The position numbers and the translations under genes are program-made. Below the pieces are notes generated by a model. That model ran no database searches. It saw only the letters and a program-made list of their open reading frames with translations, and was not told the DNA's origin. From positions 1-57,576 of the forward strand of contig JAUSBR010000008.1 of the NCBI GenBank assembly GCA_030651895.1: a stretch of 57,576 nt of DNA, read 5' to 3'. Source of the stretch: Sideroxyarcus sp. GTDB taxonomy: Bacteria; Pseudomonadota; Gammaproteobacteria; Burkholderiales; Gallionellaceae. This document shows positions 49,398 to 57,576 of the stretch, one piece after another. Each line of letters starts with the position of its first letter. Position 1 is the first letter of the stretch.

Positions 49398-49886
49398 ATG
49401 CCCTCTTTCGATATCGTTTCCGAAGTAGAAAAGACCGAAGTCAAGAATGCGGTCGAGCAGACCAACAAGGAAGTCAGCACGCGCTTCGACTTCAAGGGTT
49501 CGGACGCCCGCGTCGAGCAGGCCGAGATGGTCCTCACCGTGCATTCCGACAACGAATTCCAGATGAACCAGGTGCAGGAGATCCTCAACGGAAAACTGGC
49601 CAAGCGCGGCGTGGACATCAAGTGTCTGGAGATCAGCGACAAGATCGAGAAGGTCAGTGGCAACAAGGTCAAACGCAATTGCACCATCAAGGTGGGCGTA
49701 GAGATCGAACTGGCGAAGAAGATCGTCAAGCACATCAAAGACAGCAAGCTCAAGGTGCAAGCGAGCATCCAGGGCGACACCGTACGCGTCACCGGCAAGA
49801 ACCGCGACGACTTGCAGGACGCCATCGCTTTCGTGAAGAAGACGATCACCGACTTCCCCCTGCAATACCAGAACTTCCGCGATTGA
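49398..49886 (+). CDS. yajQ: YajQ family nucleotide-binding protein
   Basis: 162-aa conserved protein of the YajQ family, some members of which bind c-di-GMP and act with a transcription factor. The conserved [29 protein letters not shown] and the C-terminal [14 protein letters not shown] / [10 protein letters not shown] are all present. It is of interest because the window also has a diguanylate cyclase and Orn. Nine bp after ppnP. Confidence 0.95.
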   Translation: MPSFDIVSEVEKTEVKNAVEQTNKEVSTRFDFKGSDARVEQAEMVLTVHSDNEFQMNQVQEILNGKLAKRGVDIKCLEISDKIEKVSGNKVKRNCTIKVGVEIELAKKIVKHIKDSKLKVQASIQGDTVRVTGKNRDDLQDAIAFVKKTITDFPLQYQNFRD

Positions 49887-50668
49887 AGTTCGCATCACGG
49901 CTTTTCTTCACTTCACTGCTGGCCCTGTGCTGCACGCACAAGGCCAGCGCTTCCGAACTTTCCTATCCCGAGATACTGCTCGACAACGTTAAACACGTCG
50001 TCACCGCCCCTGCCCGCTGGGAAGAGGCGGAATGGCGTCAGGCTGGCTGGGCCTCGCTGGCCGTGGTCGGTACCGCCCTAGCCGTGGACCGGCCGCTGCG
50101 CGACGAGATGCGCCGCCACAGCGGCGACAACGCCTTCATGACGCAGGTGGAGCGCTTCGGCTTGCAATATGCGGCGGGTGTGGTCGGCGGCTTCTATGTG
50201 GCGGGTACGCTGACTGATGACGAAAAGGCTGTGCAGGTGGCGCAGGACGGCCTCGCCGCCAGCCTCATCGCCAGCGGCATCGTCACGCCAGCCCTCAAAC
50301 TGGTCAGCGGACGCAGCCGTCCGCGCGACGATCAGGGCATCTATCACTTCAAGCCGTTCAGCGACGGCAATTCCTCGTTCCCCTCCGGCCACACCACTGA
50401 AGCGTTCGCGCTGGCAGCGGTCGTCGCCAACCACTACGACGAGGACTGGGTGAGTTACACCTCGTACTCCATCGCCGGACTGGTCGGCCTTGCCCGCAGC
50501 TATCATCATGCGCACTTCGCATCGGATATTCTGGCGGGAGCCATGATCGGCACACTGGTCGGCAAGACCGTGGTCGCCCGCAATGCCGACCTGCGTTCCG
50601 GCAAACTGGTCTTGCTTCCTGACGTTGGCGGGGGTCTAATCGGCGTACGCATCGCCGGGAGCTTCTAG
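49883..50668 (+). CDS. PAP2 family phosphatase, exported
   Basis: Membrane-associated acid phosphatase of the PAP2 type, probably acting on lipid phosphates. I start at TTG 49883, which overlaps the yajQ stop (TTGA), giving 261 aa beginning [22 protein letters not shown], a signal peptide. Starts further upstream lie in yajQ. The three catalytic motifs are [18 protein letters not shown] and [13 protein letters not shown] few membrane segments follow the signal. Substrate unknown (undecaprenyl pyrophosphate or phosphatidate are candidates). Confidence 0.88.
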   Translation: MKFASRLFFTSLLALCCTHKASASELSYPEILLDNVKHVVTAPARWEEAEWRQAGWASLAVVGTALAVDRPLRDEMRRHSGDNAFMTQVERFGLQYAAGVVGGFYVAGTLTDDEKAVQVAQDGLAASLIASGIVTPALKLVSGRSRPRDDQGIYHFKPFSDGNSSFPSGHTTEAFALAAVVANHYDEDWVSYTSYSIAGLVGLARSYHHAHFASDILAGAMIGTLVGKTVVARNADLRSGKLVLLPDVGGGLIGVRIAGSF

Positions 50669-50669
50669 A

Positions 50670-51215
50670 ATGAAATCCGTACTTGTTCCGCTGGCCAACG
50701 GCAGCGAGGAACTCGAAGCCGTGACCGTCCTCAACATCCTGCGCCGCGCCGGTATCGAAGCGGTGAGCGCCAGCCTGGACGGACATCCGATACGCGGCAG
50801 CCGCGGCACCGTACTGGTCAACGACACCGGTCTGGAAGAAGCGCTCAAGCGCGATTTCGACATGGTGGTACTACCGGGCGGACAACCTGGCACCAACAAT
50901 CTCAAGGCCGATCCCCGCATCATCCATCTGGTCCAGCGCATGGCAGCGAATGACCGTTATGTCTGCGCCATCTGTGCTGCTCCTTCGATACTGGCGACCG
51001 CAGGATTGCTCAACGGCAAACATGCCACCTGCTTTCCGGGCGCGCTGGATGCCTTCCCCAAGGTACTGCACCAGTCGCAGGCCGTGGTCGAAGACGGCAA
51101 GATCATCACCTCGCGCGGCCCCGGCACGGCCATGGATTTTGCGTTGTTACTGGTGGAGCGCCTGGCGGGCAAAGCCAAACGCGACGAGGTCGAATACGGA
51201 CTGGTGCGCGCGTGA
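50670..51215 (+). CDS. DJ-1/PfpI family protein (YajL-like)
   Basis: 181-aa flavodoxin-like protein of the DJ-1 superfamily. The nucleophile elbow is AICAAP with Cys102, and the supporting Glu is in NGSEELEAV near residue 14, as in YajL/DJ-1. Such proteins are described as chaperone/deglycase-like stress proteins, and the exact reaction is disputed. It starts two bases after the PAP2 stop and overlaps the next gene (GTGA). Confidence 0.93.
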   Translation: MKSVLVPLANGSEELEAVTVLNILRRAGIEAVSASLDGHPIRGSRGTVLVNDTGLEEALKRDFDMVVLPGGQPGTNNLKADPRIIHLVQRMAANDRYVCAICAAPSILATAGLLNGKHATCFPGALDAFPKVLHQSQAVVEDGKIITSRGPGTAMDFALLLVERLAGKAKRDEVEYGLVRA

Positions 51216-51973
51216 GATCGCTGTTCGAGCGGCTGCCCCCGTCCGTCATCGCGCTGCTGTTGCAGACCGCGGCTTTTGTGTTCACCGCCCTCGGCATACG
51301 CCTGCTCGGCTTGCAACCCTCGCCCTTGCTGTTCGCCCTGCTCTGCGGTGGCATGGCCGCCGCGCTCAGCCGTCTCGCCGGTTTGGCGCGCTGGTGGCTG
51401 TTCATCCAGTTCCTTTTCGCCCCCGCACTGGTGCTGATGCTGGCGCTGCACATCCCGCCCGGATTTTTCCTCGCAGCCTTTCTGCTCATGCTGGTGGTCT
51501 ACTGGAGCACCTTCCGCACTCAGGTACCGCTTTACCTCTCCAGCAACAAGGTCTGGCAGGCGCTGGAAACCCGCCTGCCCGCCGCGCAACCGTTCACTCT
51601 GGTCGATCTCGGCTCCGGTATCGGCGGCGTGTTGACGCATCTCGCGCGGACGCATCCGCACGGCCGTTTCCACGGTGTGGAAGCGGCGCCGTTACCGTTC
51701 CTGTGGAGTTGGCTGCGCATCAAATTCGGCGGCTTTGGCAACTGCTCGGTGCATTGGGGAAGTTTGTGGGATAGCGATCTGTCGCAGTACGACGTGGTGT
51801 TCGCCTATCTGTCGCCCGTGCCGATGGAGGCGCTGTGGAACAAGGCCAGACAGGAGATGCGCCCCGGCAGTCTGTTCATCAGCAACACCTTCGCGGTGCC
51901 GGATCACCCGCCGCAGGAAACGATCTCCGTCGAGGATTTGCATCACTCACAGCTTTATCTGTGGCGCATGTGA
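51212..51973 (+). CDS. Membrane-anchored class I SAM-dependent methyltransferase-like protein
   Basis: Predicted 253-aa protein starting at GTG 51212, overlapping the DJ-1 stop (GTGA). The N-terminal half has about four membrane helices (to about residue 95). The C-terminal half is Rossmann-like with the SAM motif FTLVDLGSGIGGVLTHLA, followed by HGVEAAPLPFLW and DVVFAYLSPVPM. The substrate is unknown. The fusion of several membrane helices to a small methyltransferase suggests a lipid or quinone substrate. Confidence 0.8.
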   Translation: MRSLFERLPPSVIALLLQTAAFVFTALGIRLLGLQPSPLLFALLCGGMAAALSRLAGLARWWLFIQFLFAPALVLMLALHIPPGFFLAAFLLMLVVYWSTFRTQVPLYLSSNKVWQALETRLPAAQPFTLVDLGSGIGGVLTHLARTHPHGRFHGVEAAPLPFLWSWLRIKFGGFGNCSVHWGSLWDSDLSQYDVVFAYLSPVPMEALWNKARQEMRPGSLFISNTFAVPDHPPQETISVEDLHHSQLYLWRM

Positions 51974-52135
51974 ATCCACACCTCTTGCCATATCAATGGG
52001 TTATAACTCGACAATTGAAACCCTTCCCAACCCCGAATTTTTTGGTTAGGATGCCGGCCAGTCCTGTTGTACTTCCAAGCGGCTCAGACCGTTTCTATAA
52101 AACACAATACTTAAATCACTAAGCGAGAATCCAAC

Positions 52136-52462
52136 ATGAGCGAACATATCCGTTATGTCACCGATGCCACTTTCACCGCCGAGGTACTGCAATCGCCGCT
52201 GCCTGTGCTGGTCGACTATTGGGCTGAGTGGTGCGGTCCCTGCCGCATGATCGCCCCGATCCTGGACGAAGTCTCCAAGGAATACGCAGGACGTCTGAAC
52301 GTCGCCAAACTGAACGTGGACGAGAACCAGCAGACCCCGCAAAAGTACGGCGTGCGCGGCATCCCGACACTGATGCTGTTCAAGAACGGCAACATCGAGG
52401 CAACCAAGGTAGGCGCATTGTCCAAGTCGCAACTCACCGCTTTCATTGACAGCCATATCTGA
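52136..52462 (+). CDS. trxA: Thioredoxin
   Basis: General protein disulfide reductase and electron donor to APS reductase. The 108-aa protein has [10 protein letters not shown] with the active site C33-x2-C36, and the cis-Pro loop GIPTLMLF. Upstream TATAAA (52096-52101) may be a -10 box, but the -35 is weak. It precedes rho by 173 bp, the same order as E. coli trxA-rho. Confidence 0.98.
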   Translation: MSEHIRYVTDATFTAEVLQSPLPVLVDYWAEWCGPCRMIAPILDEVSKEYAGRLNVAKLNVDENQQTPQKYGVRGIPTLMLFKNGNIEATKVGALSKSQLTAFIDSHI

Positions 52463-52635
52463 ACCCTTTAATCTCCCGCCCGCAACTGCCCTGTTTCGTT
52501 CTGAAACGCACCACCCAAACTAAATAAAGACACACACGGCAATCCGGCGCGGGATATCCCGCAAACCCCCAAGAAACCCAGTCCCACTTCCCCCGTAACT
52601 CACCTCAACCTGGCGCAACCGCGCAACATCCACAT
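52463..52635 (+). promoter_or_regulatory. rho leader: palindrome and C-rich, G-poor segment
   Basis: Contains a perfect 14-bp palindrome GCGGGATATCCCGC (52549-52562) and then about 75 bases up to the rho ATG with 35 C and only 9 G. Such C-over-G regions are typical of Rho utilisation sites, and rho is autoregulated by premature termination in E. coli. No Shine-Dalgarno sequence precedes the ATG. Confidence 0.55.
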
Positions 52636-53892
52636 ATGCATCTATCCGACCTCAAGACCAAACACATCACCGAATTGGTGGAAATGGCCACCACCAACCA
52701 GATCGACAACGCCAACCGCATGCGCAAGCAGGATTTGATCTTCGCGCTGCTGAAAAATCAGGCGAAGAAAGGCGAAAGCATCTTCGGTGAAGGCACGCTG
52801 GAAGTGCTGCCCGACGGTTTCGGCTTCCTGAGGTCGCCGGACACCTCCTACCTGGCCGGCCCGGACGACATCTATGTGAGCCCCAGCCAGGTGCGCCGTT
52901 TCAACCTGCACACCGGCGACTCGATCGAAGGCGAGATCCGCACGCCGAAGGAAGGCGAGCGCTATGTGGCACTGGTCAAGGTGGACAAGGTCAACGGCGA
53001 ATCGCCCGAGAATGCCAAGAACAAGATCCTGTTCGAGAACCTGACGCCACTGTTCCCGACGGTTCACATGACGCTGGAACGCGACATCCGCGCCGAAGAG
53101 AACATCACCGGACGCGTCATCGACATCGTAGCTCCCATCGGTAAGGGACAACGCGGCCTGCTGGTCGCTTCGCCCAAATCCGGCAAGACGGTCATGCTGC
53201 AACATATCGCGCACTCGATCTCGGCCAACAATCCGGATGCCACGCTGATCGTGCTGCTGATCGACGAACGCCCCGAGGAAGTGACCGAGATGAGCCGCAC
53301 TGTGCGCGGCGAAGTGGTCGCTTCCACCTTCGACGAACCGGCCACGCGTCACGTGCAAGTCGCTGAAATGGTGCTGGAAAAGGCCAAACGCCTGGTCGAG
53401 CACAAAAAGGACGTGGTCATCCTGCTCGACTCCATCACCCGCCTGGCGCGCGCCTACAACACCGTCATCCCCTCCTCCGGCAAGGTACTGACCGGCGGTG
53501 TGGACGCCAACGCCCTGCAGCGCCCCAAGCGCTTCTTTGGCGCGGCCCGCAACATCGAGGAAGGCGGCTCGCTGACCATCATCGCCACCGCGCTGGTGGA
53601 TACCGGCAGCCGCATGGACGACGTGATCTACGAGGAATTCAAGGGTACCGGCAACATGGAGATCCACCTGGATCGCCGTATGGCCGAAAAGCGCATCTAC
53701 CCGGCCATCAACGTCAACCGTTCCGGCACCCGCAAGGAAGAACTGTTGATCAAGCAGGACCTGCTGCAGCGCATCTGGGTCCTGCGCAAGCTGCTCTACC
53801 CGATGGACGAGCTGGAAGCGATGGAATTCCTGCTGGACAAGGTCAAGGCCACCAAGAACAACGCTGAATTCTTTGATTCAATGAAACGTTAA
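52636..53892 (+). CDS. rho: Transcription termination factor Rho
   Basis: Hexameric RNA helicase ending transcripts. The 418-aa protein has the N-terminal helical bundle and cold-shock-like RNA-binding domain ([14 protein letters not shown] at 56-69), Walker A SPKSGKT (179-185), Walker [14 protein letters not shown], and the Q- and R-loops in the C-terminal half. Lengths and motifs are those of the standard non-extended Rho. It is preceded by a C-rich leader lacking a ribosome-binding site. Confidence 0.98.
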   Translation: MHLSDLKTKHITELVEMATTNQIDNANRMRKQDLIFALLKNQAKKGESIFGEGTLEVLPDGFGFLRSPDTSYLAGPDDIYVSPSQVRRFNLHTGDSIEGEIRTPKEGERYVALVKVDKVNGESPENAKNKILFENLTPLFPTVHMTLERDIRAEENITGRVIDIVAPIGKGQRGLLVASPKSGKTVMLQHIAHSISANNPDATLIVLLIDERPEEVTEMSRTVRGEVVASTFDEPATRHVQVAEMVLEKAKRLVEHKKDVVILLDSITRLARAYNTVIPSSGKVLTGGVDANALQRPKRFFGAARNIEEGGSLTIIATALVDTGSRMDDVIYEEFKGTGNMEIHLDRRMAEKRIYPAINVNRSGTRKEELLIKQDLLQRIWVLRKLLYPMDELEAMEFLLDKVKATKNNAEFFDSMKR

Positions 53893-53908
53893 TCCTGAAA
53901 AAAGGGTT

Positions 53909-53936
53909 TTGACGGTTAGTGTTGTTTATGTATAAT
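53909..53936 (+). promoter_or_regulatory. Promoter for rplU-rpmA
   Basis: TTGACG (53909-53914), 16-bp spacer, TATAAT (53931-53936). The leader of about 75 bases has a small dyad AACCT-TT-AGGTT (about 53971-53982), which could be a ribosomal protein control element. Confidence 0.8.
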
Positions 53937-54019
53937 GCGCGGCTCTGAAAATCCACATTTCAGTGGAGGCTAACCTTTAGGTTATGCCACAACTAAAAAC
54001 CGCATCAAGCGAGGTCGTT

Positions 54020-54331
54020 ATGTACGCAGTAATCAAAACCGGTGGCAAGCAATATCGCGTTGTCGAAGGTGAAACTCTGAAGGTCGAATCCATTGACGGC
54101 GACGTCGGCGGCGCGATCGTATTGGACAAAGTGCTGATGGTTGGCAATGGCGACAAGGTCTCCGTTGGCAAGCCTCTGCTGAGCGGCGCGACTGTGAAGG
54201 CGACCATCATCGCCAACGGTCGCCACGACAAAGTGACCATCTTCAAGATGCGTCGTCGTAAGCACTACCAGAAACATCAAGGACATCGTCAAAACTTCAC
54301 CGAGATCCGCATCGACGGCATCTCGGCTTAA
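54020..54331 (+). CDS. rplU: 50S ribosomal protein L21
   Basis: Binds 23S rRNA in the large subunit. I start at the ATG at 54020 (103 aa, [20 protein letters not shown]), the universal N-terminus, with GAGG ahead; an upstream in-frame ATG at 53984 lies in the leader. The C-terminus has [23 protein letters not shown], the conserved rRNA-binding region. Followed by rpmA. Confidence 0.98.
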   Translation: MYAVIKTGGKQYRVVEGETLKVESIDGDVGGAIVLDKVLMVGNGDKVSVGKPLLSGATVKATIIANGRHDKVTIFKMRRRKHYQKHQGHRQNFTEIRIDGISA

Positions 54332-54349
54332 TTCCGAAGGAGCTAGAAC

Positions 54350-54607
54350 ATGGCATCGAAAAAAGGCGGGGGTAGTACCAGTAACGGCCGCGACTCACAC
54401 TCGAAACGACTGGGTGTTAAGAGCTACGGCGGCGAACTGATCAGCGCGGGCAGCATCATCATCCGTCAGCGCGGTACACAGGTTCACGCGGGCGACAACG
54501 TCGGCATGGGCAAGGATCACACCCTGTTCGCCAAGATCACCGGCAAGGTGGTATTTGCGGTCAAGGGCGCTATGAAGCGCAAGACGGTCAGCATCGTCGC
54601 AGCTTAA
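54350..54607 (+). CDS. rpmA: 50S ribosomal protein L27
   Basis: 85-aa protein at the peptidyl-transferase centre. The N-terminus [28 protein letters not shown] is that of forms translated directly without the cleaved leader of Firmicutes. AAGGAG lies 9 bases before the ATG. A strong terminator follows. Confidence 0.98.
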   Translation: MASKKGGGSTSNGRDSHSKRLGVKSYGGELISAGSIIIRQRGTQVHAGDNVGMGKDHTLFAKITGKVVFAVKGAMKRKTVSIVAA

Positions 54608-54624
54608 ATCGCGCAAGCGGTTAA

Positions 54625-56812
<2,188 letters not shown>

Positions 56813-56832
56813 ACTTACGGCATCAAGAAAAC

Positions 56833-56869
56833 AAAAAGCCCACCGACGAATGTCGCGTGGGCTTTTTTT
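56833..56869 (+). terminator. Intrinsic terminator of proB
   Basis: AAAAGCCCAC (about 56835-56843) pairs with GTGGGCTTTT (56857-56866) around an inner GAC/GTC helix, followed by a T-run. Flanking A and T tracts make it potentially bidirectional. Confidence 0.85.
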
Positions 56870-56910
56870 GATGCTGCGCAGGCAAAGAACTGTATAGCTA
56901 CAAACACAAA

Positions 56911-56935
56911 CGCCCCGGCTATTTAAGCCGGGGCG
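56911..56935 (-). terminator. Terminator of the rRNA operon
   Basis: Perfect 10-bp stem CGCCCCGGCT (56911-56920) and its complement (56926-56935) with a 5-base loop, lying just after the 5S gene on the minus strand and followed there by a T-rich stretch. Confidence 0.85.
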
Positions 56936-56946
56936 ATGCATTGGGG

Positions 56947-57063
56947 AGTCTGGCGCTGACCTACTTTCTCGCTCGTAGTAAGCAATATCATCGGCGCGGA
57001 GGTGTTTCACGGTCCTGTTCGGGAAGGGAAGGGGTGGTTCCACCTTGCTATGGGCACCAGACT
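56947..57063 (-). rRNA. rrf: 5S ribosomal RNA
   Basis: On the minus strand the sequence reads GTGCCCATAGC, then ACCACCCCTTCCC, CCCGAACAGGACCGTGAAAC and GAAAGTAGGTCAGCGCCAGA, the standard 5S conserved blocks. The 5' and 3' ends pair (AGTCTGG with CCAGACT). Ends are estimated from that pairing and give about 117 nt. It is followed by a terminator. Confidence 0.95.
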
Positions 57064-57207
57064 GAAACTGGCGGCAGTGGGTTGGGAGGGTGAGCTCTGT
57101 GGCCACTGCACTGAATTGGAAGAAGTAAAGAAATTGGTTGTGATTGAATTGCGCTTTGCTGCGCCCGAGTCGTTCGATGCGGAGCATCGAGATGACTCAA
57201 GGTTATA
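57064..57207 (-). other. 23S-5S spacer
   Basis: 144-bp internal spacer of the rRNA operon. No tRNA gene is seen in it. Presumably it contains the processing stems for RNase III/E, not resolved here. Confidence 0.7.

Positions 57208-57576
<369 letters not shown>

Noticed and set aside
52463..52635. A rhoL-type leader peptide
   Set aside because: No ATG or GTG with a Shine-Dalgarno sequence and a useful frame was found in the leader.

Overview
This window is high-GC proteobacterial chromosome made almost entirely of core housekeeping genes. The gene orders rlmE-ftsH-folP-glmM, carA-carB-greA, nadK-recN-bamE-dapB, hrcA-hemH, rplU-rpmA-obgE-proB and argD-argF-argG, together with the rRNA sequence and the protein sequences, point to a betaproteobacterium. 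Nitrosomonadales, perhaps a Gallionellaceae-like organism, is my best guess, but the family-level assignment is inference. No plasmid, prophage, insertion sequence or CRISPR array was seen.

Layout. 1-192 holds a copy of a dispersed hairpin repeat, followed by an orphan small gene. 600-5,420 (minus) is the rlmE-ftsH-folP-glmM operon, with divergent yhbY. 5,840-10,700 (minus) is carA-carB-greA, with mntP divergent. 11,418-12,127 is a 0.7-kb gene-free mosaic of repeats. 12,128-16,314 (minus) carries nadK-recN-bamE-dapB and an orphan putative lipoprotein. 16,410-19,213 (plus) carries hrcA, hemH and a YdjM-like membrane protein. 19,220-21,500 (minus) carries a c-heme/PAS/GGDEF diguanylate cyclase and orn. 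21,569-24,333 (plus) is a tight set: M48 protease, small cytochrome c, pterin dehydratase, rsgA. 24,563-32,579 (plus) is a giant alpha-2-macroglobulin and its partner penicillin-binding protein 1C. 32,576-39,377 (minus) is an assimilatory sulfate reduction operon (TauE-like permease, sulfite reductase, APS reductase, CysD, CysN) followed by a CobD/CbiB-like membrane protein, with a divergent CysB-type regulator at 39,488. 40,415-42,626 (plus) has a DUF3820 protein, a RIO kinase, a YgjP-like metallopeptidase and a tiny C2H2-like protein behind an elaborate control region. 42,627-44,564 (minus) is DUF3579 and murJ. 44,804-51,973 (plus) runs rpsT, argDFG, a macro-domain protein, ppnP, yajQ, PAP2, DJ-1 and a membrane methyltransferase. 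52,136-56,812 (plus) is trxA, rho, rplU, rpmA, obgE, proB. The right end is the 3' part of an rRNA operon on the minus strand (5S and partial 23S), convergent with proB.

How the genes work together. The sulfur cluster is self-consistent. CysDN makes APS, the reductase carries the paired Cys-Cys and Cys-x2-Cys of 4Fe-4S APS reductases (so no APS kinase is needed), the siroheme reductase takes sulfite to sulfide, a TauE-type permease probably moves the oxyanion, and a CysB-type regulator sits opposite. The macroglobulin/PBP1C pair is the known bacterial envelope-defence arrangement, with the thioester CLEQ intact. The diguanylate cyclase has a periplasmic CxxCH haem motif and an intact GGDEF and inhibitory site, so it probably links redox or gas sensing to c-di-GMP.

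I did not find a clearly new multi-gene system. The most interesting unexplained signals are non-coding: (i) a repeat family whose hairpin arms co-vary between three copies and which lies beside the two orphan genes; (ii) a perfect 19-bp hairpin abutting the folP start; (iii) a C-rich, G-poor leader before rho with a 14-bp palindrome; (iv) a Fur-like box, a direct repeat and a 24-bp palindrome stacked before the tiny C2H2-like gene.
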